64,000 bases of DNA from Vulcanimicrobium sp035943995 (GTDB lineage: Bacteria > Vulcanimicrobiota > Vulcanimicrobiia > Vulcanimicrobiales > Vulcanimicrobiaceae). Of this stretch, positions 16,457-25,438 are shown piece by piece. The notes beneath the pieces are model-generated. The model saw only the letters and a list, made by a program, of their open reading frames with translations, ran no database searches and was not told the origin of the DNA. The stretch is taken from positions 13,183-77,182 of the forward strand of contig DASZBS010000053.1 in the NCBI GenBank assembly GCA_035943995.1. The letters are read 5' to 3'. A program made the translations under genes and the position numbers. Position 1 is the stretch's first letter. Each line of letters begins with the position of its first letter.

Positions 16457-17137
16457 ATGCTGAACATCTTGGGCTTGCGGCCGAGGCCGCTCTCGGATCA
16501 GCTCAAGCTCAAGCTGCCGCAGCTCAACAGCTTCGTCGCGCTCGCGATGACCGGTACGGGACCGCGCGGCTCGGTGTGCATCGAGTCGCTGACCGAGCGC
16601 AACCTCACGGTGTCCGCCCTGCCCGGGACGAGCGTCGGCGGCACCGGCGTCTTCACGTACGAGAACGCCGTCGGCAAGTTCCGGTTTGCATCCAAGTGCG
16701 TGTCGCTGCGCGCCGGCATCGCGACGTTCGCGATCCCGGAGCGGATCGAAGCGCTTCACGTGTTCGCGAGCGCGCAGCAGCGCGAGGCCGTGCGCCTGGA
16801 CGCGAACATCTCGGCGCAATGGCGCTTCGCGCCCGGCGGCCGCGGCAGCGGCGACTTCGCGCGCGCGTCGCTCACCGACATCAGCCGGACCGGCGCGTCG
16901 CTGATCGTCGACCGCGAGATCCGGCGCGGTACCTACCTCGAGACACGCTTCGCGGTCAGCCCGGCGGCACCGCCGCTCGTGCTGCTCGGTGAGGTCATGC
17001 GAAGTTCCGGCATCGAATCGTCGAAGAAGATAACGTTGGGACTACGCTTCAACGCGGTGAAGCCCGCCGAAGAACGGGCGATCACGGAGTTCATCACCAA
17101 GCGGCACGCCGAACGGCGAAGCCGCGGCTTGGCTTAG
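16457..17137 (+). CDS. PilZ-domain c-di-GMP-binding protein, YcgR-like
   Basis: 226 aa. Residues about 15-105 form a beta-rich N-terminal domain like YcgR_2. Residues about 107-215 are a PilZ domain with both binding motifs intact: RxxxR (R109 to R113) and DxSxxG (D141-I-S-R-T-G146). YcgR-type proteins bind c-di-GMP and act on the motor/switch as a brake. A position between flhA and cheY in the same operon fits this. It is therefore a likely point where c-di-GMP controls swimming. Confidence 0.85.
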   Translation: MLNILGLRPRPLSDQLKLKLPQLNSFVALAMTGTGPRGSVCIESLTERNLTVSALPGTSVGGTGVFTYENAVGKFRFASKCVSLRAGIATFAIPERIEALHVFASAQQREAVRLDANISAQWRFAPGGRGSGDFARASLTDISRTGASLIVDREIRRGTYLETRFAVSPAAPPLVLLGEVMRSSGIESSKKITLGLRFNAVKPAEERAITEFITKRHAERRSRGLA

Positions 17138-17154
17138 GGAGCACACGGAACCTC

Positions 17155-17520
17155 ATGGCAACGAAGCGAGTACTCATCGTCGACGACGCGGTCGTCATGC
17201 GGATGATGATCAAAGGCATCTTGAGCAAGAACGGCTACGAGGTGGTAGGCGAGGCGCAGAACGGCGTCGAGGCGGTCGAGAAGTACCGCTCGCTCATCCC
17301 CGACTTGGTCACGATGGACATGGTGATGCCGGAGATGGACGGGATCTCGGCGGTCAAGGAGATCGTCGCGGGCTGGCCCGACGCGCGCATCATCATGTGC
17401 ACGTCGATGGGCCAGCAGGCGCTGGTGGTCGAGGCGATCCAGGCCGGCGCGAAATCGTTCATCACCAAGCCGTTCCAGCCGCCCAAGATCCTCGAGACGA
17501 TCCAGAAAGTGCTCGCCTGA
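17155..17520 (+). CDS. cheY: CheY, chemotaxis response regulator
   Basis: 121 aa single receiver domain. The acidic pair is D10/D11 ('LIVDDA'), the phospho-acceptor is D55 ('TMDMVMPEMDG'), the switch residue is in 'IMCTSMGQQ', and the conserved lysine is in 'FITKPFQ'. CheY-P is made by CheA and binds FliM to change rotation. It lies two genes before cheA, next to cheC, which encodes the phosphatase that resets it. Confidence 0.94.
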   Translation: MATKRVLIVDDAVVMRMMIKGILSKNGYEVVGEAQNGVEAVEKYRSLIPDLVTMDMVMPEMDGISAVKEIVAGWPDARIIMCTSMGQQALVVEAIQAGAKSFITKPFQPPKILETIQKVLA

Positions 17521-17521
17521 C

Positions 17522-18130
17522 GTGCCGACGCTGACGCTCAGCGACCTCCAGCGCGACGCGCTCAAGGAAGTCGGCAACATCGGCGCCGGCCACGCGGCGA
17601 CGGCACTGTCGCAGCTGCTGAACACCACGGTGCGGCTCGCGGAGCCGACCATCGACGTGCTGAAGTTCCGCGACCTGTCCGCGCGTCTGGGCGCCGTCGA
17701 CCGCCAGATCGCGGCGCTGCACATGTACGTGCGCGGCGACGCGCCGGGCCAGATGGTCGTGCTGTTCGATCGCGAGCAGGCGATGGAGTTCACCAACGTC
17801 TTCATCAAGCGCATCATCGGCGACATCCAGATCTTCGACTCGATCGTCGACTCCACGCTCAAGGAGCTCGGCAACATCATCGCCGGTTCTTACCTCACCG
17901 CGCTGATCTCGCTGACGGGGATCAATCTGCTGCCGTCGGTGCCGACGCTGTCGTACGGCACCACGCAGGCCGCATTCCGCACGCTGATGTCGATCCTGCC
18001 CGATCAGGACGTGTTCCTGATCGAGTCGCAGTTCCTCGACAAGGACCGCGCGGTATCGGGCCAGTTCATCCTGATCCCCGAGACCGGCTCGCTGCAGCCG
18101 CTCCTGTCCGTCTTCGGCGTCGACGGCTAG
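17522..18130 (+). CDS. cheC: CheC, CheY-P phosphatase
   Basis: 202 aa. Both active-site motifs D/S-x3-E-x2-N are complete: 'DALKEVGNIGAGHA' near the N-terminus and 'STLKELGNIIAGSY' in the second half. CheC dephosphorylates CheY-P. No CheD gene, its usual activator and receptor deamidase, is visible nearby. GTG start one base after the cheY stop. Confidence 0.92.
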   Translation: MPTLTLSDLQRDALKEVGNIGAGHAATALSQLLNTTVRLAEPTIDVLKFRDLSARLGAVDRQIAALHMYVRGDAPGQMVVLFDREQAMEFTNVFIKRIIGDIQIFDSIVDSTLKELGNIIAGSYLTALISLTGINLLPSVPTLSYGTTQAAFRTLMSILPDQDVFLIESQFLDKDRAVSGQFILIPETGSLQPLLSVFGVDG

Positions 18131-18148
18131 ACCCACCGAGTTCGCGGC

Positions 18149-20149
18149 GTGTCTTCGTCAGACGAGTTCTTCGACCGGTCCGAGTTCATCCAGTATTTTC
18201 GCGACGAGACGGAGGAGCTGCTCCAGTCCATCGATGCGGATCTGCTGCGGCTCGAGCAGTTCGTCGACAGCGGCAGCATCGACGCGGAGATCGTCGCGTC
18301 GCTGTTTCGCGCGCTGCACACGATCAAGGGCAGCGCGGGGATGCTGGAGTTCGCGGGCGTCCAGCAGATCGCGCACAAGCTCGAAAACGTCTACGACCTG
18401 TTACGCAAGGACCGCATGCCGCTCACCGAGAGCGGTATCAACCTGCTGTTCGAAGGCCGTGACGTCCTCACCGGGCTGGTCCGCGAGGCCGTCGCCGGCG
18501 GCGAGGCGCCCGGCGGCGTCGACGAGTACGTCGAGCGGCTCGACGCGTTCGCCGGCATCTACGATTCCACCGCGCAGGCGATCGAAGGGCCGCGCTCCGA
18601 GACCGACGCCGAAGAAGACCTCACCCCACTCGACGACGCGCAGGTCGCCGCGTTCCAAGCGGAGGTCGAACGGCTGCTTGCGCAAGCGGCCTCCGCCGCT
18701 GCGGAGGCCGTCGTGCCGCCGCTCGACGCGGCAGGCGCAACCGCAATCGACGCCGCCGCCGCGCAAGCCGCGGTCGACGCGTTCTTCGTCAGCGCGAGCG
18801 CGCCGGCAGCTGCGCCGGCCTCCGCGCCGCAGAGCCCCGCGGTGACTGCACCGGCGCCCGCGCCGGCCGTGCCCGTGGTCGCTGCGTCACCCGCGGCCGA
18901 CGCTAAGCGCGCGAAGAACCAGACGATTCGCGTCGACATCGAGCGGCTCGACCTGCTGCTGAACCTCGTCGGCGAGCTGGTCATCAACCGCACGCGCATC
19001 TCCGACATCGCCGCGACGCTGGGGCGCCAGCTCGGCAACGGCGCGCGCGCGGACGACGGCGTCGCGAACCTGGCGAAAGATCTGTCCGAGTCGTCGGCGC
19101 TGCTGGCGCGCACGACCAACGAGATCCAAGAGAGCATCATGAAGGTCCGCATGGTGCCGATCGGGCAGGTGTTCGACCGCTTCCCGCGCATGGTGCGCGA
19201 CCTCGCGAAGGCGCGCGGCAAGGACATCCACCTCGAGATCGCCGGCGCGGAGACCGACCTCGACAAGACGATCGTCGACGAAGTCGGCGAGCCGCTGATG
19301 CACCTCGTGCGCAACTGCGTCGACCACGGGATCGAGCCGCCCGAGGTGCGCGAGGCGCGCGGCAAACCGCGCCACGGCACGATCAAGCTCAATGCATATC
19401 ACGAAGGCAACCAGGTGATCATCGAGATCTCCGACGACGGCGCCGGGATCGATCTGCAGCGCGTGCGCGACAAGGGCGTGCGCATGGGCGTGATCGCCGA
19501 GTCCGACCGGCTCAGCGACCGCGAGATCATCGAGCTGATCTTCACCCCCGGCTTCTCGACGGCCAGCGCGGTGACGGACGTCTCCGGCCGCGGCGTCGGC
19601 ATGGACGTGGTGAAGAAAAACATCCTGCGCCTCAAGGGCGTGTTCGACGTCGACTCCGTGCCGGGCGAAGGCACCACGTTCACGATGAAGCTGCCGCTGA
19701 CGCTGGCGATCATCCAGGCGCTGCTGGTGAACGTCGCCGACGAGTTGTACTCGATCCCGCTCGATTCCGTGATCGAGTCGCAGCGCATCGACAAGGCGGA
19801 CGTGCGCACGGTGCACGGCGGCGAGGTCATCACGCTGCGCGGCCAGGTCGTGCCGCTGATCCGCATCGCCGACTTCTTCCGGCTCGACGCGCCGCGCGAT
19901 CCCGACAAGGTGATGATCGTGATCGTCGGGCTGCAAGGGCGCCAGGTGGGGCTCGTCGTCGACTCGTTCCAAGGCGAACAGGAGATCGTCATCAAGCCGC
20001 TCTCCGACGTGATCGGCCGCATCGCCGGCATCTCCGGCGCGACGATCCTGGGCAACGGCTCCATCTCGCTCATCATCGACGTCCACTCGCTCGTCGCCGC
20101 CGCCCGCGGCAGCGGCAAAGTCACCCGCGCCGAATTCTCCGGAGTATAA
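18149..20149 (+). CDS. cheA: CheA, chemotaxis histidine kinase
   Basis: 666 aa. The P1 HPt domain has phospho-accepting H57 in 'ALHTIKGSAGML'. A stretch of about 100 residues rich in Ala and Pro (roughly 150-250) stands where the CheY-docking P2 domain would be; I see no P2 fold. P3 dimerization helices start near 'DLLLNLVGELVINR'. The P4 ATPase has N-box 'HLVRNCVDHGIE', 'DDGAGID' and 'GRGVGMDVVK'. The P5 CheW-like domain fills the C-terminus. GTG start. cheW follows 2 bp later. Confidence 0.94.
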   Translation: MSSSDEFFDRSEFIQYFRDETEELLQSIDADLLRLEQFVDSGSIDAEIVASLFRALHTIKGSAGMLEFAGVQQIAHKLENVYDLLRKDRMPLTESGINLLFEGRDVLTGLVREAVAGGEAPGGVDEYVERLDAFAGIYDSTAQAIEGPRSETDAEEDLTPLDDAQVAAFQAEVERLLAQAASAAAEAVVPPLDAAGATAIDAAAAQAAVDAFFVSASAPAAAPASAPQSPAVTAPAPAPAVPVVAASPAADAKRAKNQTIRVDIERLDLLLNLVGELVINRTRISDIAATLGRQLGNGARADDGVANLAKDLSESSALLARTTNEIQESIMKVRMVPIGQVFDRFPRMVRDLAKARGKDIHLEIAGAETDLDKTIVDEVGEPLMHLVRNCVDHGIEPPEVREARGKPRHGTIKLNAYHEGNQVIIEISDDGAGIDLQRVRDKGVRMGVIAESDRLSDREIIELIFTPGFSTASAVTDVSGRGVGMDVVKKNILRLKGVFDVDSVPGEGTTFTMKLPLTLAIIQALLVNVADELYSIPLDSVIESQRIDKADVRTVHGGEVITLRGQVVPLIRIADFFRLDAPRDPDKVMIVIVGLQGRQVGLVVDSFQGEQEIVIKPLSDVIGRIAGISGATILGNGSISLIIDVHSLVAAARGSGKVTRAEFSGV

Positions 20150-20151
20150 TC

Positions 20152-20625
20152 ATGGCAGAAACCATTCAGGTCGTATCGTTCAAGTTGGGGTCCGAAGAGT
20201 ACGGCGTCGACATCGCGCAAGTTCAGGAGATCAACCGGATGGTCGCGGTCACGCACGTGCCGCGCGCGCCGCAGTTCATGGAAGGCGTGATCAACCTGCG
20301 CGGGCAGCTGATCCCGATCATCGACTTGCGCGCGCGCTTCGGCATGCCGCGCGCCGAGCACACGAAGAACACGCGCATCGTCGTCACCGAGATCGGCGCG
20401 AAGCGCGTCGGCATGGTGGTGGACTCGGTGTCCGAAGTGCTGCGCCTCCCGGTCGACCAGATCGAGGACGCGCCCGAGATGCTCACCGGCGTCGACACCG
20501 AGTACATCCGCGGCGTCGGCAAGATCGAGGACCGTTTGATCATCCTGCTCGACCTCGGCCGCATCATCTCCGGTGCGGAGAAGCGCGAGCTCGAAGCGAG
20601 CGACGCGGAAGCGGCCGCGGCCTGA
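20152..20625 (+). CDS. cheW: CheW, chemoreceptor-kinase coupling protein
   Basis: 157 aa single CheW domain that links CheA to methyl-accepting receptors. Signatures include 'YGVDIAQVQEINRM', 'MEGVINLRGQLIPIIDLR' and 'GMVVDSVSEVLRL'. Last recognisable gene of the motility operon; no receptor gene lies in the window. Confidence 0.94.
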   Translation: MAETIQVVSFKLGSEEYGVDIAQVQEINRMVAVTHVPRAPQFMEGVINLRGQLIPIIDLRARFGMPRAEHTKNTRIVVTEIGAKRVGMVVDSVSEVLRLPVDQIEDAPEMLTGVDTEYIRGVGKIEDRLIILLDLGRIISGAEKRELEASDAEAAAA

Positions 20626-20659
20626 CGGAAAACAGCCCGCCCCGCCGAAACGTCCCGGC

Positions 20660-20917
20660 GTGACCGATTCCACGACCGCCCCGAACGCCGCGAGTGCGAG
20701 CGAACCGACCCGCCGGCGCTCGCGGGTCGGCCCCACCCTCATGTGGGTGGGGATCGGCCTCTCGATCGCCAGCGTATCGGTGGCGGTCGGCATCGTCGCC
20801 TTGCGCGTGGCGCTGCGGCATGAAGCGCCGTCGGACGAGACGGCCGACCGCATCCAAGCGCTCATCGACGAGGCCAACCACCTCATCAAGACGCTCGACG
20901 AGAAGAAGCAGAGCTAA
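20660..20917 (+). CDS. Small single-pass membrane protein, unknown
   Basis: 85 aa from GTG 20660; an upstream in-frame start at 20573 lies inside cheW and is less likely. A polar Thr/Ser/Arg-rich N-terminus is followed by one transmembrane helix ('VGIGLSIASVSVAVGIVALRV') and an acidic C-terminal helix. I do not recognise a family. It sits between cheW and the rRNA methyltransferase and ends directly before the latter's GTG, so it is probably cotranscribed with one or both. Confidence 0.6.
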   Translation: MTDSTTAPNAASASEPTRRRSRVGPTLMWVGIGLSIASVSVAVGIVALRVALRHEAPSDETADRIQALIDEANHLIKTLDEKKQS

Positions 20918-22411
20918 GTGTCCACCGCCCCCGGCCGGCGCGCGACGCCCGGCCTGGTGCCCGGCGTGGTCGCATCGGTTCGCTTCACCGACCTGCTCGC
21001 GAACGGTCAGGCGGTCGGCCGCGTGAACGGCCAAGTGGTGTTCGTCACCGGCCCGCTGCCGGGCGAGCGCGCGCGCGTGCGCGTTACGCAGGTGAAGCCG
21101 AAGTACGCGGTCGGCGACGTCGTCGCGTACGAGTCGGAGTCGCCGATGCGCGCCAAACCGTTTTGCGCGGTGTTCGGCGTGTGCGGCGGCTGCCAGGTGC
21201 AGCACCTCGCGTACCCCGCGCAGCTCGCGTGGAAAGAGCAGATCGTGCGCAGCGCGCTGCGCCGCATCGGCGGCTTCGCGCAGGCCGACGTGCGGCGGCC
21301 GGTCGGGATGACGAACCCGCGCAACTACCGCAACAAGATGGCGCTGGTGGTCGACCACCCGCCGTCGGGTGAAACGTCGTTCGGGTTCTACCAAGCGCGC
21401 TCGCACGCGCTGGTGCGGATCGACTCGTGCCCCGTCGTGCTGCCGCAGCTCGACGCCGCGATTGGCGGCCTCTACGACGCGGCGCGCGCGCCCGACGCGC
21501 GCGACGCGTTCGCCGGCGCGAAGCACGCGATCGTGCGCGCGGGCGCCGCGTCGGGCCAAGCGGTGCTGTCGATCACGACGGACCGCCAATCGGCAGCGGT
21601 CAAAGAGCGTGCGCCGGCGATCGCGCGGCGCGTGCGCGGCGTCGTCGGCATCTCGAACTCGTTCGAGCCACGGACGGCGAATGCGGTCCTCGGCCGCAAG
21701 ATGATGTACGTGTGGGGCCAGCGCGAGATGGAAGAGACGATCGAAGGCGTGCGCTACCGCGTGTCGCCGGCGTCGTTCTTTCAAGTCAACAGCGAGATGG
21801 TCGGGCGCATCTTCCGGTTTCTGGCGCCCGGGCTCGCGCAGAACCGCAACGTCGTCGATCTGTACTGCGGCGCCGGCACGTTCGCGATCTTCTTCGCGTC
21901 GCGCGGCGCGCGCGTCGTCGGCGTCGAGGAGAACCCCGCCGCGGTGCGCGAGGCGCGCGAGAACGCCGCGCTCAACGACGTCGAGGGCCGCGTGCGCTTC
22001 GTCGAAGGCCGCGTCGAAGGCGCGATCGTTCACAAGGACGGCAAGAAAGCGCTCGAAGAAGCCGACATCGTGTTCCTCGACCCGCCGCGCAAGGGCAGCG
22101 ACGAAGCGACGCTGGACGCGATCGCCGCGGCCGGCGTCGCGAACGTGTGGTATCTGTCGTGCAATCCCGCGACGCTCGCACGCGATCTGGCCTATCTCGC
22201 CAAGCGCGGCTATGCGCTGGGCGTCGTGCAGCCGTTCGACATGTTCCCGCAAACGGGCCACGTCGAGACGCTCGCGACCTTGCACAAAGCCGGCGTCGAC
22301 GCCGTGACGCTGCCCGAGCGCGAGGCGACGCCGTGGGACGACCGCATCCCCGAGTGGCCGTCGGACGATCCGTACGCAAAGACCGAATATCCGGACTTCG
22401 TGGAGCAGTAG
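20918..22411 (+). CDS. rlmD: RlmD/RumA-type 23S rRNA (uracil-C5)-methyltransferase
   Basis: 497 aa. The N-terminal TRAM domain (about 12-72) is followed by an iron-sulfur motif with C83, C89 and C92 ('CAVFGVCGGCQ') plus a fourth Cys in 'DSCPVVLPQ'. The SAM-binding Rossmann part has 'VVDLYCGAGTFAIFF', the motif 'LDPPRKG', and the nucleophilic cysteine in 'YLSCNPATLARDL'. It is assigned to the TrmA/RumA superfamily; the choice between RlmD, RlmC and TrmA specificity is uncertain. GTG start directly after the preceding stop. Confidence 0.88.
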   Translation: MSTAPGRRATPGLVPGVVASVRFTDLLANGQAVGRVNGQVVFVTGPLPGERARVRVTQVKPKYAVGDVVAYESESPMRAKPFCAVFGVCGGCQVQHLAYPAQLAWKEQIVRSALRRIGGFAQADVRRPVGMTNPRNYRNKMALVVDHPPSGETSFGFYQARSHALVRIDSCPVVLPQLDAAIGGLYDAARAPDARDAFAGAKHAIVRAGAASGQAVLSITTDRQSAAVKERAPAIARRVRGVVGISNSFEPRTANAVLGRKMMYVWGQREMEETIEGVRYRVSPASFFQVNSEMVGRIFRFLAPGLAQNRNVVDLYCGAGTFAIFFASRGARVVGVEENPAAVREARENAALNDVEGRVRFVEGRVEGAIVHKDGKKALEEADIVFLDPPRKGSDEATLDAIAAAGVANVWYLSCNPATLARDLAYLAKRGYALGVVQPFDMFPQTGHVETLATLHKAGVDAVTLPEREATPWDDRIPEWPSDDPYAKTEYPDFVEQ

Positions 22412-22412
22412 C

Positions 22413-22619
22413 ATGTCGCGGGACGGGCTGGACCGATTTCGCGAGCGGTTGAACGCCGATGCGAACCTCGCCGGCCGCCTGCGCATCGTCGATCCAGGGC
22501 GATTCGCCACCGTCGCAGCCGAGCTGGCACGTGAGCTCGGTTGCGAGGTCGCCGAGGCCGATATGCGGGACGCGATCGCGCAAGGCCGCCGGGAATGGGC
22601 GCTGCGCTGGATTCTCTAG
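22413..22619 (+). CDS. Nif11-like small protein
   Basis: 68 aa. The pattern matches the Nif11 domain seen in RiPP leader peptides: 'DGLDRFRERLNADANLAGRL' (start, first helix, 'D..L' turn), then 'FATVAAELARELGCEVAEAD'. It ends soon after, in 'REWALRWIL', with no GG/GA cleavage site and no Cys/Ser/Thr-rich core. It may therefore be a free-standing Nif11 domain rather than a precursor peptide. GGAG seven bases before the ATG. Its 3' end overlaps the sulfotransferase gene by 25 bp, so the two are probably translationally coupled. Confidence 0.65.
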   Translation: MSRDGLDRFRERLNADANLAGRLRIVDPGRFATVAAELARELGCEVAEADMRDAIAQGRREWALRWIL

Positions 22620-23563
22620 CGGCGGCGCTGCGCGCGTGGACGCCCGTGCACGTGCGCGTGAGCTCCGGCGAGATCGCGTGGGCGTTCGTCGACGAACCGT
22701 TCATCCAGCCGTTTTTCGAGCAAACCGCGCAGCGCGCGATGCAGCACCCGTTCAACCTCGCGTTCTCACGTCGTACGCCGCTCGCGGCGCTGGATGCGCT
22801 AGCCGCTGATTCGCCGGGGGTTGCGCCGACAGGCTTCATCTTTCACATGTCGCGCTGCGGATCGACGCTGATCGCGCAAATGCTCGCCCAGCTTTCGCGG
22901 GTGATCGTGCTTTCGGAACCGCAGCCGCTCGACGCGCTGCTTCGGTTGCGCCGCGGCGGCGCCGACGATGCCGCCGTGGTCGGCTGGCTTCGCGGCATGA
23001 CGAGCGCGCTCGCGCAGCCGCGCAACGGCGAGCAGCGGCTGTTCATCAAGTTTCACGCGTGGCACGTGCTCGAGCTGCCGCTGATCCGGCGCGCTTTCCC
23101 CGGCGTTCCGTGGGTGTTCGTGTTTCGTGAGCCGCGCGCCGTGCTGCGCTCGCACGAACGGATGCCGGGCGCCGACGTGACGGCGGGCATGGTCGACGCG
23201 CCCGATCTCGCGATCGGCGCGGGCGCCGCGGATGCCGTGCCCCCGGAAGAACACGCGGCCCGGATGCTCGCCGCGTTCTGCGAAGCGGCGCTCGCCGAGA
23301 AAGACTCGGACGCCTGCGCTTTCGCGGAGTACGGCGATCTGCCCCAATCCGTCTTCGCGAAGCTGCTGCCGTTTTTCGGCGTCGCCGCGAGCGGGGAGGA
23401 GCGCGAGCGCATGCGCGACGTGGCGCGCCGGGACGCGAAGGGGCCGGGCATATCGGTGCCGCGAGGCGGTGGCTGCGCGTGGCCCGGTATCGAGCGGGTC
23501 GCGGCGCGGTGCCTGGACGGGCCGTATGCGGCCCTGGTCGCGGCGTCCGCTCGCTGGCGGTAG
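22595..23563 (+). CDS. Sulfotransferase-family protein
   Basis: 322 aa. PAPS-type sulfotransferase fold: 5'-phosphosulfate loop at residues 84-94 ('HMSRCGSTLIA') and 3'-phosphate region with R178 and S186 in 'FREPRAVLRSHE'. The N-terminal 75 residues are not assigned. The acceptor is unknown; such proteins may sulfate sugars, lipids or peptides. ATG at 22595 lies inside the Nif11-like gene, giving a 25 bp overlap, with AAGG nine bases upstream. No signal peptide or membrane helix, so it acts in the cytoplasm. Confidence 0.8.
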   Translation: MGAALDSLAAALRAWTPVHVRVSSGEIAWAFVDEPFIQPFFEQTAQRAMQHPFNLAFSRRTPLAALDALAADSPGVAPTGFIFHMSRCGSTLIAQMLAQLSRVIVLSEPQPLDALLRLRRGGADDAAVVGWLRGMTSALAQPRNGEQRLFIKFHAWHVLELPLIRRAFPGVPWVFVFREPRAVLRSHERMPGADVTAGMVDAPDLAIGAGAADAVPPEEHAARMLAAFCEAALAEKDSDACAFAEYGDLPQSVFAKLLPFFGVAASGEERERMRDVARRDAKGPGISVPRGGGCAWPGIERVAARCLDGPYAALVAASARWR

Positions 23564-23635
23564 CGCACGCCTACCCGATTTTGTGTATGGAGGCGTTGAC
23601 CGCCGGACCGTACCCTGGCATCGAGGAGGAACGCC

Positions 23636-25423
23636 TTGACGAAAAAGCTTGTGGTTCTGGCGGCAGCGGTTGGGACGGCGACGGCGTCGTGCTCGGGAGG
23701 GCACGGCGTGGGCAGCTTTCTTCCCGGCGGCAACGTCGCGCCTCGCGGCGTCCATGCGTCCGACGCGATCACGGCGCCCGCCGGCTGGGCCGCGACGGCG
23801 ACGCGCGGCGCAACGATCGCCGGCGGCACCGACCGTGGCGCGCTGGCGCCCACCACGGCGATCACGGTCCGCGTCGGGCTGAACCTGCACAACGTGGACC
23901 AGCTGGCGACGGCGATCTCGTCGCCGGCGAAGCGGGCGCCCATGACGGCGGGTCAGTTCGCGTCGCGGTACGGCCCGACGCCGGCCGAAGTCCGGTCCGT
24001 CGTGTCGTACCTGCAAGGCCAAGGCTTCACCAACGTCCACGCGGACACGCAGCTCGTCAGCGCCGACGGCACCGCGGCCCAAGCCGCCAAAGCGTTCAAC
24101 ACCTCGCTCGAAGCGTTCTCGCTCGGCGGCGCGAGCGTGTACGTCAACACGCAGCCGGCCTTCGTGCCGGCCTCGCTCGGCGGCGTCGTGAGCGCCGTGC
24201 TCGGCCTGTCGAACGCCGCGAAGATGTCGGTGCGCCCGAACCTCAGCCGCGTTCATGCGTCGTGTCTCGTCACCGCCGCGCCGACGGGCCAGTGCGCGCC
24301 GGCCTTCAACGCCGCCGACGTACGAAAGTTCTACGACGTGGGCTACGTCCCCGACGCTTCCGCCACGGCCGTCGCGGTCATCGCGGCCGGCGACGTGTCC
24401 GGCACGGTGGCCGACCTGCGGTTCGCGGAAGCCAAACAAGGCTTGCCGCAAGTTCCCGTCAACGTCGTGACGGTCGGGCTCCCCAGCGCGGACACCTCGG
24501 GTGCGGCCGAGTGGGATCTCGATTCGCAGAGCTCCACCGGAATGGCGCAAAACGTGAAGGCGCTGTACTTCTACGCCACCACGTCGCTCAGCGATTCCGA
24601 CATCGCGAACGCGTACAGCACGTGGGTCACGCAGAACGTGGCGCAGTTGGGGAACTCGTCGTTCGGCGAATGCGAGTACTCAGCGTGGCTCGACGGCGCA
24701 ATGAAGGTGGACGACAACCTGTTCATGCAGGCCGCCGCGCAGGGCCAGACGATGTTCGCCTCGACCGGCGACACCGGCTCGTCGTGTCCGCTCGCGCCGA
24801 CGAACGGCGCGCCGGCATCGGGGCCGCCGTTCGTGTCGTATCCCGCGGCGTCGCCGTACGTCGTCGCGGTGGGCGGCACGACGGTCGTCGCAAACAGCGC
24901 TGACTCGAGCTACGTCGGCGAGGCAGCATGGAACGCGGGCGGCGGCGGCGTGAGCCAGTTCGAAAACTCGCCGAATTGGCAGCGCGCCGTCATCCCGACC
25001 AGCACCGGTCTCGCCGCGACGAACCTGCGCGGCTTGCCCGATATCGCGATGGCCGCCGACGCCTTCTCAGGCGCGTACAATGTTTACGGCGCCAACGTTC
25101 CGGGCGTGGGCGATTGCAGCGCCGGTTGCGCGATCGGCGGTACGAGCGAAGCCTCACCGCTGGCGATGGGCTCGTACGCCCGCATCCTGTCGTGGACGGT
25201 CAACATGCTCGGCTACGCGCCGCCGTGGTTCTACCGTAACTATCTGCAGAACCAGAACAGCGCGACGACGGTCAACGGACCGCCGCCCACGCAGGCGCTC
25301 GGCGGATTCCACGACATCATCACCGGCGCGAACGGCGCGTTCACCGCGCTGCCCGGATACGACTACACCACAGGACTCGGGACGCTCGACATCCGGGTCA
25401 TGTCCGACGAGATCGGCGGCTGA
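23636..25423 (+). CDS. Secreted S53 (sedolisin/kumamolisin) serine-carboxyl protease
   Basis: 595 aa. TTG start at 23636 supported by GAGGAGGA five bases upstream. An N-terminal signal ends in a lipobox-like 'ATASCSGG'. A pro-kumamolisin activation domain follows (about 55-200, with 'MTAGQFASRYGPTPAEV'). The catalytic set is in place: E292 and D296 ('EWDLD'), the oxyanion Asp D379 ('STGDTGSSC') and nucleophile S504 ('GGTSEASPLA'). These enzymes usually work at acid pH outside the cytoplasm. It stands alone, after the sulfotransferase, with its own 72 bp upstream gap. Confidence 0.9.
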   Translation: MTKKLVVLAAAVGTATASCSGGHGVGSFLPGGNVAPRGVHASDAITAPAGWAATATRGATIAGGTDRGALAPTTAITVRVGLNLHNVDQLATAISSPAKRAPMTAGQFASRYGPTPAEVRSVVSYLQGQGFTNVHADTQLVSADGTAAQAAKAFNTSLEAFSLGGASVYVNTQPAFVPASLGGVVSAVLGLSNAAKMSVRPNLSRVHASCLVTAAPTGQCAPAFNAADVRKFYDVGYVPDASATAVAVIAAGDVSGTVADLRFAEAKQGLPQVPVNVVTVGLPSADTSGAAEWDLDSQSSTGMAQNVKALYFYATTSLSDSDIANAYSTWVTQNVAQLGNSSFGECEYSAWLDGAMKVDDNLFMQAAAQGQTMFASTGDTGSSCPLAPTNGAPASGPPFVSYPAASPYVVAVGGTTVVANSADSSYVGEAAWNAGGGGVSQFENSPNWQRAVIPTSTGLAATNLRGLPDIAMAADAFSGAYNVYGANVPGVGDCSAGCAIGGTSEASPLAMGSYARILSWTVNMLGYAPPWFYRNYLQNQNSATTVNGPPPTQALGGFHDIITGANGAFTALPGYDYTTGLGTLDIRVMSDEIGG

Positions 25424-25438
25424 TCGCCGCCGCCGTAC

